Shown one piece after another: positions 17,452 through 26,309 of a stretch of DNA of 64,000 nucleotides. The notes under the pieces were generated by a model that saw only the letters and a list, made by a program, of their open reading frames with translations, did no database searches and was not told the origin of the DNA. The first letter of the stretch is position 1. Each line of letters starts with the position of its first letter. The stretch spans positions 4,464,001-4,528,000 of the forward strand of contig NZ_CBDDJZ010000001.1 of assembly GCF_965229915.1 (NCBI RefSeq). Direction: 5' to 3'. This DNA comes from Marinoscillum sp965229915 (lineage in GTDB: Bacteria; Bacteroidota; Bacteroidia; Cytophagales; Cyclobacteriaceae). The position numbers and the translations under genes are program-made.

Positions 17452-18141
17452 TTATGCATCCAGGTGCTCGTAATCAGCAATCAAGGTATATAGGAACTTG
17501 ACATCTGGCAGATCGGTAGTCACCTGTAGCATTTCCTTTATTTTCTCTGTCAGTTGGCCAATAGCCGCATAGTTGAGTCCGTCAGCTCCATGCTCCAGCG
17601 ATTTTCTAATCAATTCTATTTGCTTGTCGCTAAGCCTTTTTACCTGGGGAAATTGAATCTGGTAATTCGGATCCTTTTTGAGTGTTTTGATGCTGTCGAT
17701 CGACTTCCTCTTTTTGACTTTGATGACTGTAGTACCTGCAGCCAGATCGCCCAGCCGTTGACCATTCTTAGTAACAATGATCGATATGATAGCGACCGCT
17801 CCGTAAAATGGGATATCCAATAGTCTTAAAATCCAGCGTAGAAGGTAGTTACCAAACCCAGGAGCTCCTCCATCCAGTTTGACCACTTTGATATCTCTGA
17901 CATGCTTACCCGGCGACTGTCCCTGCATGAAGTATTCGAACGCGAGTGAATAGAAAAGAGGTGGAATAAAAAATATGCCTATGAAAATTTCATTGCCACC
18001 TAATCCCGAGATAATGATCACTGCCAAAAAGAAATAGGAGCCAAGGATTAACAAATCAATAATAGTGGCAATGATCCGATCTCCCAGACTGGCTAATTCG
18101 AGGTTGATTTCAATGTTTTGGTTGGTAATAAATTTTGCCAT
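17452..18141 (-). CDS. RDD family membrane protein
   Basis: 229 residues from the ATG at 18141; an upstream in-frame ATG at 18186 would add 15 residues that do not resemble the family N-terminus (MAKFITNQNIEINLELASLGDRI). The RDD domain (about 10-145) has the Arg/Asp motifs LGDRIIATIIDLLIL, GQSPGKHVRDIKVV and GQRLGDLAAGTTVI, with about four transmembrane segments. A soluble tail of about 80 residues follows. It is divergent from the SpoIIM gene, a pairing common in Bacteroidetes. RDD proteins are proposed to be transporters or membrane-assembly factors; the exact role is unknown. Confidence 0.85.
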   Translation of the reverse strand: MAKFITNQNIEINLELASLGDRIIATIIDLLILGSYFFLAVIIISGLGGNEIFIGIFFIPPLFYSLAFEYFMQGQSPGKHVRDIKVVKLDGGAPGFGNYLLRWILRLLDIPFYGAVAIISIIVTKNGQRLGDLAAGTTVIKVKKRKSIDSIKTLKKDPNYQIQFPQVKRLSDKQIELIRKSLEHGADGLNYAAIGQLTEKIKEMLQVTTDLPDVKFLYTLIADYEHLDA

Positions 18142-18204
18142 AACTGAAAGGCTTGCTATTTTGTCGCACTCGTTGAATGCATTCATTCAGAAAACGCTAA
18201 AGAT

Positions 18205-19185
18205 ATGCGGCAGGGACTATTCGTGAAAGTAAATGAGGATAAATGGCTCAAGTTTGAGAAGAAACTGGAGCAGATAGAGCACCTCTCAGCAGATGAGCTC
18301 TCGGAAATTTACGTTCACCTTACGGAAGATCTGGCCTTTGCACGAGCTAAATATGCGGATTCAGATTTAGTGGTTTATCTCAACGGGCTCACGCTGAAAG
18401 TGCACAATGTTATTTACCGAAACAAGCCCGAAAAGACCAATCGGCTGGTAACATTCTGGACAATGGATCTGCCAGAAGTGCTGCACTCCTCTAGAAAATA
18501 CCTTGTTTATGCACTGCTGATTTTCTCCGTAGGTATCGCCATTGGCGCTTTGTCAGCAGCCAATGATCAGACCTTTGTTAGGCTGATACTCGGTGATCAA
18601 TATGTCAATATGACTTTGAAGAATATCGAAAACGGAGATCCTATGGCCGTATACAAACAAGCTTCAGAGGGCGTCATGTTTTTGGGTATCACCGTCAATA
18701 ATATCAAGGTTTCTCTCTTGGCCTTTGCTATGGGGATCTTTTTTTCTCTGGGTACCGGCTATATATTGTTTACCAATGGTGTGATGGTCGGAGCTTTCCA
18801 TTATCTATTTGTTCAAAACGGCTTGTTTGATGAAACGATCATGACCATCTGGGTACACGGTACGCTAGAGTTGAGTGCTATTGTCTTTGCAGGTGGTGCT
18901 GGTTTGGTTATGGGCCATAGTCTATTATTTCCAGGTACTTATCCGAGAGGATATAGCTTCCGAAAGGGAGCGAAAGAGGGCTTGAAAATTGTGTTGAGCC
19001 TTGTTCCTTTTTTCATTGTAGCCGGATTCCTGGAAGGTTTTGCTACCCGACATACGGAGTGGCCGTTTTTTTTAAAATTATTGATCATTGCCATATCGGC
19101 CTTAGTGGTTGTTTTTTATACCTTCGTTTTGCCTAACCTACATAAATATGTCAGAAAAGAACATAGTGCTGTACAAGCAGCGTGA
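18205..19185 (+). CDS. Stage II sporulation protein M-like (DUF95) membrane protein
   Basis: 326 residues. A soluble N-terminal helical region (about 1-95) with the family start MRQGLFVKVNEDKW is followed by about six transmembrane helices, including GITVNNIKVSLLAFAMGIFFSLGTG and the WVHGTLELSAIVFAGGAGL motif typical of SpoIIM homologs. Non-sporulating Bacteroidetes keep this gene in a cluster with RDD, DUF4129, DUF4350, MoxR and DUF58 genes, as here. It opens that operon; the next start lies 38 bases inside its 3' end. Biochemical role outside sporulation is unknown. Confidence 0.87.
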   Translation: MRQGLFVKVNEDKWLKFEKKLEQIEHLSADELSEIYVHLTEDLAFARAKYADSDLVVYLNGLTLKVHNVIYRNKPEKTNRLVTFWTMDLPEVLHSSRKYLVYALLIFSVGIAIGALSAANDQTFVRLILGDQYVNMTLKNIENGDPMAVYKQASEGVMFLGITVNNIKVSLLAFAMGIFFSLGTGYILFTNGVMVGAFHYLFVQNGLFDETIMTIWVHGTLELSAIVFAGGAGLVMGHSLLFPGTYPRGYSFRKGAKEGLKIVLSLVPFFIVAGFLEGFATRHTEWPFFLKLLIIAISALVVVFYTFVLPNLHKYVRKEHSAVQAA

Positions 19186-20029
19186 TTTTGGTCAAAAGCT
19201 CAACATCACTATCGAGTACATTCGATACAATTTTGCTCCATTGATGAAAATGCTGTTGATCATTGTGATCCCGATGGGAATTTTGTCTTCGTTTTTCCTG
19301 GGCAACTATTTCAGCATTTTCGGTGGATTGGTTAGTAATCCTGACGCCACATCAGCCGATGCTGTAGGCTTTATGGGGCAGATTGCATTCACTTACCTGG
19401 GGATTATTGTTGCCTATATGATCACATACTCCTTCATGGTGGCTGCCGTATTTACTTACATGAAGGCTAAATCTGAGCAGGGTTCCGTGGATTACATGGA
19501 TGCACTCAAGGATTCATTCAAGTACGTGCCTGGACTGATTGGGTTGAGTATCCTTGTTGGGATTATTTCGTTTATTGGCTTTTTCATTTTCATTATACCG
19601 GGTATTTACTTCATGGTAGTTTTCTCCATTTCATTGCCCATATACATGTTTGAGCAGCAGGGTGTAGGTCATGCTTTCAGTAAGTGTTTTAAACTGATCC
19701 GGGATAAATGGTGGAGCACGTTTGGTCTAATGATGATCTCTTCCATTATCGCTGGCGTGGCTAGCTATATATTTATCATTCCGACCTATGTATTGATGTT
19801 AGGAGATATGTTTAGGAATGCAGAAAATCTGGAAGCCGATCCGGGTTCTTTTTTTGCCATGTTTGATAGCTGGACAGCCACAGCCGGGATGGCTTTTTCG
19901 ATGATCGGAACGTATCTAACCTACTGCATACCCATCATTGCCATAGGGTTTCAGTATTTTAACCTTTCTGAGCGAATGGAAGGAACCGGATTGAAGAGCC
20001 AAATAGAAAACTTTGAGAACCTTAGTTAG
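19148..20029 (+). CDS. Hypothetical multi-spanning membrane protein of the MoxR/DUF58 cluster
   Basis: 293 residues from the ATG at 19148 (MSEKNIVLYKQRDFGQ), which overlaps the SpoIIM-like gene by 38 bases. About six transmembrane helices, with a glycerophosphodiesterase-membrane-domain-like pattern (LIGLSILVGIISFIGFF, then IPGIYFMVVFSISLPIYMFE, then KCFKLIRDKWWSTFG). The last motif, an amphipathic stretch after a proline-containing helix, is common in membrane domains of this type. It stands where other Bacteroidetes encode a similar protein. No catalytic residues are evident. Confidence 0.75.
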   Translation: MSEKNIVLYKQRDFGQKLNITIEYIRYNFAPLMKMLLIIVIPMGILSSFFLGNYFSIFGGLVSNPDATSADAVGFMGQIAFTYLGIIVAYMITYSFMVAAVFTYMKAKSEQGSVDYMDALKDSFKYVPGLIGLSILVGIISFIGFFIFIIPGIYFMVVFSISLPIYMFEQQGVGHAFSKCFKLIRDKWWSTFGLMMISSIIAGVASYIFIIPTYVLMLGDMFRNAENLEADPGSFFAMFDSWTATAGMAFSMIGTYLTYCIPIIAIGFQYFNLSERMEGTGLKSQIENFENLS

Positions 20030-20684
20030 TAGCGCGTTATTTCTATTCATTGCATTTTGGTCCTCTGGTTTTGAGCTTGCTGGTGATCAGGACCTGAGAC
20101 ATTTTGACCAGGAGCAGATCACCGTGTATAAGGCAGATCCTGCTTTTGATTATTCTACTGATTATGCCAAATCCGGCTCACTGATCAATTTGTTTTTTAT
20201 CTACATTCTGGACATGCTGGGCTCCATTTTCAGAGCAAGTGGATTCAGCCAGTTATGGCCGTTTATATTCCGCATATTGATTGTGGTGGTCATCCTGGCT
20301 GTTCTTTATTATATTCTCAAAAACCGCTACGGATCGGTGATTGAGACCAGATCCAGAAATTTTGTACCAATGGGTGTGTCAGTGGTGACTGATCAGCACC
20401 TGGATTACGATCAGTTGATCCGAGAAAGCAGGGAATCAGGAGATTATAAACTAGCCATTCGATACCTTTTCTTGAAATGCCTGAATGACCTCAATCAGTC
20501 CAATCAAATAAAAATCACCACCTGGAAAGCCCCTTTGGACTATGTGGACGAGTTGCCATCAGGCAAACAGCAGCCGTTCGCTGACCTGGTTAAGCTCTTC
20601 GAGTTGACCTGGTATGGGGATTATGCGGCTGATTCACAGGAGTTTGATCAGGGTGTGCAATTTGTAAAAAGGCTGGAGCAATGA
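20013..20684 (+). CDS. DUF4129 domain-containing protein
   Basis: 223 residues. A TTG at 20013 is the best start: it gives a signal peptide (MRTLVSSALFLFIAFWSSG) and overlaps the preceding gene by 17 bases; no ATG or GTG serves as well. A second transmembrane helix (about 90-112) precedes the cytoplasmic DUF4129 domain (about 130-215), with the features DYDQLIRESRESGDYKLAIRY and the aromatic LTWYGDY near the C-terminus. DUF4129 resembles the C-terminal helical region of transglutaminase-like proteins in MoxR/DUF58 operons. The stop overlaps the next start (ATGA). Confidence 0.8.
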   Translation: MRTLVSSALFLFIAFWSSGFELAGDQDLRHFDQEQITVYKADPAFDYSTDYAKSGSLINLFFIYILDMLGSIFRASGFSQLWPFIFRILIVVVILAVLYYILKNRYGSVIETRSRNFVPMGVSVVTDQHLDYDQLIRESRESGDYKLAIRYLFLKCLNDLNQSNQIKITTWKAPLDYVDELPSGKQQPFADLVKLFELTWYGDYAADSQEFDQGVQFVKRLEQ

Positions 20685-21823
20685 CCAAAAGAGAAAAACG
20701 GCTATATGCACTTCTGGCAATACTCTTCATACTGTTTGTGGTGGTGGAGCAGTACAAACCTGAACCATTGGTATGGATCCCTACCTTCGCACAAAACGAC
20801 AAGCAACCATATGGCGGATATGTGTTGTATGATCGGCTAGAAGATTTTTTTGAAAGCAAGCGGCTTTCATTTGAGACGATTTATGAGCTGGGGGATTCTG
20901 TCAATGCCAACCTGATGATCCTCTCATCAGAGTTTTCACCGGCTAAGGAAGATTACGAGGTGCTAATGAGTTGGCTCAATAGGGGCAATGATGTCATCAT
21001 TTCATCCAGCATCTACTCGGAAAACTTTCTTGATACATTAGGTTTAGCACTGACAGAAGAGTTCAAGCCTTCCACGCTCAATCCAGACGATTCTCTCGCT
21101 ATACAGCTCAATGAATCCAGTGTGTTTTATCCATCCAGCATGTTGGTGACTGCTTTTGATTTGAAAGATAGTTCGGGCTGGGAAGTGGGGGTGCAGGCTC
21201 AGGAACCCGTTTTGATCTATAAGCGATTTGGTGAAGGTCGATTGATCCTCAGTACATTTCCACTGGCATATACCAACTTTGGCTTGCTCAGACCGAATGG
21301 ATTGGATTTTCCTGAGTATTCACTGAACCTCATGAGTGAAGCCAAGCTAATTTATAATCGCTACTATCACAGTGGTCGTATGGAATCAAAGACACCTTTT
21401 CGTTACTTGATTTCGCAACCACCGCTCCGTTGGGCTCTGAACTTAACCCTCTTGGGTATATTGGTTTTGATCATCATCGGCAGTCAACGCAAACAAGGCG
21501 TCATCCCGATACTTGACCCTAATACGAACACCACCCTTAGATTTATCAAAACGATGGGTGGTCTGTACCATCGAGAAGGCAGGCATGCCAGTGCAGCTCA
21601 GAAGCTAATAAGTCATTTTATTAAATCGCTGCAAGAGAAATATTACATCACCCAGTTATTTGAAGAAGAGACGTATCGGTCATTGGCCGGAAGAACTGGC
21701 CTAAAGAAATCTGAAGTGATCCAAACGTTTGAGATGATTCAGCATGTACGAAGTGGTCAGCCTGTATCGGAGCAGTTGCTGACCGAACTCAATCAAAAAA
21801 TCGAAAAATTTAATATCAAATAG
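20681..21823 (+). CDS. DUF4350 domain-containing protein
   Basis: 380 residues. N-terminal transmembrane helix (about 7-25), a Rossmann-like glutamine-amidotransferase-fold domain (about 30-210, with WIPTFAQNDKQPYGGYVLYDRL and FGEGRLILSTFPLAYTNFG), a second helix (about 250-270), and a cytoplasmic helical tail. The family lies in the MoxR/DUF58 operon of most Bacteroidetes and has no known activity. Starts within the DUF4129 stop (ATGA) and ends directly before the MoxR start, so the genes are tightly coupled. Confidence 0.85.
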   Translation: MTKREKRLYALLAILFILFVVVEQYKPEPLVWIPTFAQNDKQPYGGYVLYDRLEDFFESKRLSFETIYELGDSVNANLMILSSEFSPAKEDYEVLMSWLNRGNDVIISSSIYSENFLDTLGLALTEEFKPSTLNPDDSLAIQLNESSVFYPSSMLVTAFDLKDSSGWEVGVQAQEPVLIYKRFGEGRLILSTFPLAYTNFGLLRPNGLDFPEYSLNLMSEAKLIYNRYYHSGRMESKTPFRYLISQPPLRWALNLTLLGILVLIIIGSQRKQGVIPILDPNTNTTLRFIKTMGGLYHREGRHASAAQKLISHFIKSLQEKYYITQLFEEETYRSLAGRTGLKKSEVIQTFEMIQHVRSGQPVSEQLLTELNQKIEKFNIK

Positions 21824-22795
21824 ATGTCAGAATTTACCAATAGAATTGACTTAAAGGCCTTTTCAGAAAAGATAGCTCAGCTTAAGGAGGAGGCACATAA
21901 AGCACTTGTGGGGCAGGAGCAGATGCTTGATTTATTGCTCACGGCATTTTTTACTGGCGGACATGTTCTCATTGAAGGAGTGCCAGGAGTAGCGAAAACG
22001 CTCTCTGCTAGATTGTTGGCCACCATGACCAAAGCTGATTTTAAACGAATCCAATTTACACCGGACTTGATGCCATCCGACATTCTTGGGACATCCGTTT
22101 TTAACCCTAAGAGTACTTCGTTTGAGTTTAAAGCTGGACCTGTTTTCTCAAATTTGGTCCTCATTGATGAGATCAACCGGGCTCCAGCCAAGACTCAGTC
22201 GGCCCTTTTTGAAGTGATGGAAGAAGGACAAGTGACCAATGATGGTACGGTCTACCCCATGGAGGAACTCTTCATGGTGATGGCCACACAGAACCCAATA
22301 GAGCAGGAGGGAACTTACCGGTTGCCCGAAGCACAGCTCGATCGTTTTCTTTTCAAAATCAATGTGGGTTATCCCAGTACTAGTGACGAAACCAAAATAC
22401 TGGCTTTACAAAATCAGACGGCTGGATTTAAGAAGCTGGCATTCATCGAGGAAGTTATCTCCAAAGAGGAGGCAATAGCCTTGAAAAAGAATCTGAAAGA
22501 CATCCTTGTTAAGGATTCGTTGCTACAGTACATAGCTGAGCTCATCGCTCAAACACGAAATCACCCTTCACTTTATTTGGGTGCATCCCCGAGAGCTTCC
22601 ATTGATCTGCTCAACGCTTCCAAAGCCTATGCTGCCATGAAGGGAAGAGATTTTGTCACTCCGGACGATATTCAGTTTTTACTAAGGCCCATCATCGAAC
22701 ACAGAATTCAGCTAACACCAGAGGCAGAGCTTCAGGGCATTAGCATGGAAGAAATCAGTCAGCAGATTGTACAACAGGTAGAAGTCCCAAACTAA
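21824..22795 (+). CDS. MoxR family AAA+ ATPase
   Basis: 323 residues. Walker A GVPGVAKT (about 47-54), Walker B VLIDEINRAPAKTQ, sensor 1 ATQNPIEQEG, arginine finger region LDRFLFK and a C-terminal lid with SPRASIDLL. MoxR ATPases act as chaperones that mature or insert metal cofactors with VWA or DUF58 partners; the DUF58 gene follows without a gap. The ATG directly follows the DUF4350 stop. Confidence 0.93.
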   Translation: MSEFTNRIDLKAFSEKIAQLKEEAHKALVGQEQMLDLLLTAFFTGGHVLIEGVPGVAKTLSARLLATMTKADFKRIQFTPDLMPSDILGTSVFNPKSTSFEFKAGPVFSNLVLIDEINRAPAKTQSALFEVMEEGQVTNDGTVYPMEELFMVMATQNPIEQEGTYRLPEAQLDRFLFKINVGYPSTSDETKILALQNQTAGFKKLAFIEEVISKEEAIALKKNLKDILVKDSLLQYIAELIAQTRNHPSLYLGASPRASIDLLNASKAYAAMKGRDFVTPDDIQFLLRPIIEHRIQLTPEAELQGISMEEISQQIVQQVEVPN

Positions 22796-24112
22796 GTGAA
22801 GATTTTCGTTACCAATCGCTTTTACTATCTGCTGGTCACTCTGATCGTTGCCTTCATTTTTGGGCAGTATTTTGGTCTGGTGTACCTGCTGGCAAAGATC
22901 GCATCTGGAGCCATTGGAGCGGCTTTGCTGATGGATGTGTATCTGCTTTTTGTCAGAGGACGAGTAGTGGCTCATCGATTGGTGAACGAACGATTATCCA
23001 ATGGGGATGAAAATGAGGTTCTCATCGAGTTGGAAAGTCATTATGACCTGAATGTTTCTGTGGAGGTTCGCGATGAGGCACCAGAGCAATTTCAATTGCG
23101 GGACTTCCAGGTCAACACCACACTGCAGAAGTTGAGTAAAAAGGCTATTAATTATAGTCTGCGCCCTACCAAACGTGGCGTTTATCATTTTGGACACACT
23201 ATCCTTTTGGTCAATACATCGATAGGACTGATCCAGAGAAAAATTAAAGCAGGATCTCCAGAAGATGTCAAAGTCTACCCATCATTCATTCGCATGCATC
23301 AGTATGAGCTCATGGCCATTTCTCAAAACCTGACCATGCAAGGGCAAAAGCTCATCAGAAGGGTAGGTAACAGTAAAGAATTTGATACCATCAAGGACTA
23401 TGTGATGGGAGATGATCCCAGAAACATCAACTGGGCAGCAACTGCGCGTAGAGGCCACCTGATGACCAATCATTACATCGACGAGCGCGCTCAGAATGTG
23501 TACTGCGTCATTGACAAGAGTCGGGCCATGAAGATGCCGTTTGAGCAAATGACACTGCTCGATTACTCTATTAACGCTTCGCTGGTGATATCGGATATTG
23601 CTTTGAAAAAGGGGGATCAAGCCGGTTTGGTGACTTTTGAGCATCAGGTGGATACGACAGTGAAAGCCAATCATCGGGGCGCACAGATTTACCAGATCAT
23701 GGAGGCACTCTATCATCAGAAAACCTCTTTCAACGAACCTGATATTGCTTCTGTGTACACCCATGCAGTGAAGACTATCAATCAGCGAAGTTTGCTGCTG
23801 CTGTTTACCAATTTTGAGTCGATCCATAGCCTGCACAGACAGCTTCCTTATTTGAGATTGATCAACCGAAAACATCTGCTGTTGGTGATTTACTTTAGAA
23901 ACACGGAAGTAGATAAGCTTCTGGTAAACCCTGCAAAGTCTACACGCGAAATCTACAATCAGGCCATCGGACGACAAATGCTGGAAGAAAAACTGCTCAT
24001 CCGAGATGAATTGCAGAAAGCAGGTATCCTTTCACTTTACACTACCCCGCAGAATCTAAATGTAGATGTGATCAATAAATACATAGAGGTGAAAGCTAAG
24101 AGGATGCTGTGA
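22796..24112 (+). CDS. DUF58 domain-containing protein
   Basis: 438 residues starting at a GTG directly after the MoxR stop. Two N-terminal transmembrane helices (about 9-50), a beta-rich region (about 60-160), and the DUF58 motif region DYVMGDDPRNINWAATARRGHL (about 200-221), then a VWA-like fold with the modified metal site DKSRAMKM (about 238). It is the usual partner of the MoxR ATPase. The stop TGA abuts the stop of the convergent HEPN gene (TGATCA at 24110-24115), leaving no intergenic terminator. Confidence 0.9.
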   Translation: MKIFVTNRFYYLLVTLIVAFIFGQYFGLVYLLAKIASGAIGAALLMDVYLLFVRGRVVAHRLVNERLSNGDENEVLIELESHYDLNVSVEVRDEAPEQFQLRDFQVNTTLQKLSKKAINYSLRPTKRGVYHFGHTILLVNTSIGLIQRKIKAGSPEDVKVYPSFIRMHQYELMAISQNLTMQGQKLIRRVGNSKEFDTIKDYVMGDDPRNINWAATARRGHLMTNHYIDERAQNVYCVIDKSRAMKMPFEQMTLLDYSINASLVISDIALKKGDQAGLVTFEHQVDTTVKANHRGAQIYQIMEALYHQKTSFNEPDIASVYTHAVKTINQRSLLLLFTNFESIHSLHRQLPYLRLINRKHLLLVIYFRNTEVDKLLVNPAKSTREIYNQAIGRQMLEEKLLIRDELQKAGILSLYTTPQNLNVDVINKYIEVKAKRML

Positions 24113-24586
24113 TCAGTCGGGAAGCTTCGACTCAACAAATCTTGTGAAGTCCTGGTAAAGTGTAATTAAATAGGCTGTTGATTGATGTAAAAGGTTCAAT
24201 GCCTCAAGTTGTTCCAGTTTTTCATCAGGATATTCATGGGCTATTTGATTTCTTAACTCTCTCAACTCTAACCAATCTTGCTTGCTATTGATAATCTTAA
24301 GCTTTTCAAGCAGATTCAGATTATCAATCATGGTGAGGCTTTCCACTGATTCCCCTAAAAGATTTAGGCCTGATGGTATCAGCTTTTTACCCATGGTGTC
24401 TTGTAGTTTGCTGAATCTAAAAATTAGTTGATCAATAAAAGCAACTTGATCTGCGGTTAATTGATCAAATGTTTTATGGTCTAAAGGGAATAAATCGTTT
24501 GTTCTATTGATGGCGTGTTGAAGTCTCTGAATGTGATTATCACATTCTGTTTTTGCACTTCGATATTTCTGCTTAGCCAAGGACAT
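24113..24586 (-). CDS. hepT: HepT-like HEPN-domain toxin (ribonuclease family)
   Basis: 157 residues, all helical. Carries the full HEPN catalytic and modification motif RX4HXY as Arg112, His117 and Tyr119 (RNQIAHEY). In the characterised HepT/MntA systems HepT cuts RNA and is silenced when MntA adds AMP to that Tyr. Its ATG overlaps the stop of the nucleotidyltransferase gene by one base (TAATG), so the two are coupled. Order here is antitoxin first, toxin second. The resemblance extends to substrate-binding subunits of HI0074 type, which are the same fold. Confidence 0.85.
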   Translation of the reverse strand: MSLAKQKYRSAKTECDNHIQRLQHAINRTNDLFPLDHKTFDQLTADQVAFIDQLIFRFSKLQDTMGKKLIPSGLNLLGESVESLTMIDNLNLLEKLKIINSKQDWLELRELRNQIAHEYPDEKLEQLEALNLLHQSTAYLITLYQDFTRFVESKLPD

Positions 24587-24885
24587 TATAGTTTTTCACC
24601 TGACAAGGCGTTGAGATAAATCAAATCATTTTGTGCAGGTTGTTCTTCTGAACGAATAATAACGTCAATTTTTTGATCACCCAAAGTAGCTTTTAGCCTT
24701 GCTAGAAACTGGATTTTTAGCTTAAGCTTATTCTGATGATGGGAAGTACGTATGAGTAGGTCAATATCTCCTCCATTAGCTGTTTCTGAAACTCTAGAAC
24801 CAAAGAGGTAAACTTCAGCATCCTTCCCAAAGGTGATTTCTGTTACCTTCTTGATGTGTTCTATTTCTTTTGCGGAAAGTCTCAT
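24586..24885 (-). CDS. mntA: MNT-type nucleotidyltransferase antitoxin
   Basis: 99 residues from the ATG at 24885 (MRLSAKEIEHIKK); an in-frame extension to 24963 would reach into the amidotransferase gene and lacks family similarity. The nucleotidyltransferase signature GS-X9-DxD is present (Gly29, Ser30, Asp40, Asp42, in FGSRVSETANGGDID), with a third acidic residue in KIDVII. Expected action: transfer of AMP to the Tyr of the HEPN toxin encoded next. Minimal nucleotidyltransferases of this size are usually part of such pairs. Confidence 0.85.
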   Translation of the reverse strand: MRLSAKEIEHIKKVTEITFGKDAEVYLFGSRVSETANGGDIDLLIRTSHHQNKLKLKIQFLARLKATLGDQKIDVIIRSEEQPAQNDLIYLNALSGEKL

Positions 24886-24946
24886 GGCATAAAGATACTT
24901 TAAGTTGTTTTTAAAGCAAGTGTATGGCGATACCCCACTATGTACC

Positions 24947-25810
24947 TCACCAATCCGGATCAATGGTTAAGCGATCCAATACACGGCCTTCGTTGACTAC
25001 TACCATGGAGTTGACCGGTATGGACTCCCATCCCGGATCATTGCTGAGGGGCTCTGAGCTAATGATTACCGCTTTTTCATTTTCTCCTGGATCTATCATG
25101 GAGCAGACTCCTTCTTCACAGACATATTTCCGACCGATATTTAGATAAAGCGAATCAGCTTCCTCTGGTTGGTCAGTAGTGAAGCGCACGGCTACTGCCA
25201 GGTGACCATTGGTCAATACCGCATTGATGTAACTGTGTTCATTCACCTGCATGGAAGTGCACAGGTTCATCACCTTTCGTATGGTGGCCATCAGCGAACT
25301 ACTCATCCGATCGTGCATGTCTAAGGTGTCTCGTTTAGTCAGTTCATCTTGCAGTATGGCAAAAAAGTGCTCGGAATCTGTGGAGCCTTTGATTTGATTG
25401 AAGGCCTCATCAGACAGTGATTCCAGTAGTTTACGTCGGATTCTGGAGAAACCTCCAATGTCTCCATTGTGCATGAAGGCATATTGTTTGAACGTAAATG
25501 GATGGCAGTTGGACTCGGCTACCTGCAGTCCCTGAGTAGCCGCTCTGACATGTGCCAGGATGCAGGTAGATTCTGTGATTCTGGATAGTTGCAGCAGGTT
25601 GCGGTTGTTCCATGCGGGTGTGACGGATTTGAAGGTGGCTGGTTCGTCAGAAATCTGATGGTTGTACCAGCCAAGTCCGAAACCATCTCCATTGAGTGGT
25701 TCGTCACGTTCCTGCGCATTAAAACTTTGGTTGATCAGCGAGTGATCGGGTTCGGTGATCAGGGAACCAATCCTGATTGGTCTGCCCTGGTAAAAAGTAA
25801 AGCGGCACAT
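24947..25810 (-). CDS. Class II glutamine amidotransferase, YafJ-like
   Basis: 287 residues. The start at 25810 is chosen because it places the nucleophile as Cys2 (MCRFTFYQG), as required after Met removal in Ntn hydrolases; a longer frame to 25867 would bury it. Motifs DGFGLGWY, AHVRAATQG, HPF and FMHNGDIG are those of the class II amidotransferase fold, with oxyanion Asn and Gly. The acceptor substrate of YafJ-type enzymes is unknown. It lies alone on the minus strand, 61 bases upstream of the toxin-antitoxin pair. Confidence 0.9.
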   Translation of the reverse strand: MCRFTFYQGRPIRIGSLITEPDHSLINQSFNAQERDEPLNGDGFGLGWYNHQISDEPATFKSVTPAWNNRNLLQLSRITESTCILAHVRAATQGLQVAESNCHPFTFKQYAFMHNGDIGGFSRIRRKLLESLSDEAFNQIKGSTDSEHFFAILQDELTKRDTLDMHDRMSSSLMATIRKVMNLCTSMQVNEHSYINAVLTNGHLAVAVRFTTDQPEEADSLYLNIGRKYVCEEGVCSMIDPGENEKAVIISSEPLSNDPGWESIPVNSMVVVNEGRVLDRLTIDPDW

Positions 25811-25881
25811 GGCCTGTTTTGGGTAGTTGTTTGGATAAAAGGTACGCCAATTATCCATTTGATGCAATATTGAATTTAGAT

Positions 25882-26235
25882 CTATTTGTCTTTCCTCAAC
25901 TCCCTAACCTCCTCTGTCAACTCATCAATTTTCATCAACAGCTCACGCATCACTGGATTGGAGCTGGACGAATTCCTGAGCTCTTCCTCTCTGAAACCAA
26001 ATACCGTATCCAATCTCCCAATGATCAGAGATAATCCGATAAATAAAACAAAAAGAATAGGCGTGGAAATAATAAGGTTGTCGAAAATGAGTTGGCCTAG
26101 CTGAGTGTCTTTGTAGGCTTCCAGTAGCACAAAACCGATCATTAGAAACTGGATGTAGCCTATGTACATTCTGGCTCGGTCGATGTAGACCTTCCATCGA
26201 ATGAGGGTACGCTTGTTTGCTTTTATTTTATTCAT
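25882..26235 (-). CDS. Small two-helix membrane protein with coiled-coil tail
   Basis: 117 residues, not recognised as a named family. Basic N-terminus (MNKIKANKRTLIRWKVYIDR), two transmembrane helices (about 23-42 and 55-77), and a charged C-terminal helix (about 95-117, VMRELLMKIDELTEEVRELRKDK) likely to form a coiled coil. It lies 71 bases upstream of the amidotransferase on the same strand. Function unknown. Confidence 0.65.
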   Translation of the reverse strand: MNKIKANKRTLIRWKVYIDRARMYIGYIQFLMIGFVLLEAYKDTQLGQLIFDNLIISTPILFVLFIGLSLIIGRLDTVFGFREEELRNSSSSNPVMRELLMKIDELTEEVRELRKDK

Positions 26236-26252
26236 GTTTCATCGTATTTGAC

Positions 26253-26286
26253 ATAAAAAAGCCCTCACATTTTCTTGTCAGGGCTT
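26253..26286 (-). terminator. Rho-independent terminator after lemA
   Basis: On the minus strand AAGCCCT (26286-26280) pairs with AGGGCTT (26265-26259) and is followed by a run of T (26258-26255). Confidence 0.75.
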
Positions 26287-26309
26287 CAATTGTTGTTAAT
26301 TCATTTAAA

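Noticed and set aside
23282..23977. 231-codon antisense frame within the DUF58 gene
   Set aside because: The DUF58 motifs and gene order fix the plus-strand reading; the antisense product is Cys/His-rich without any recognisable fold.
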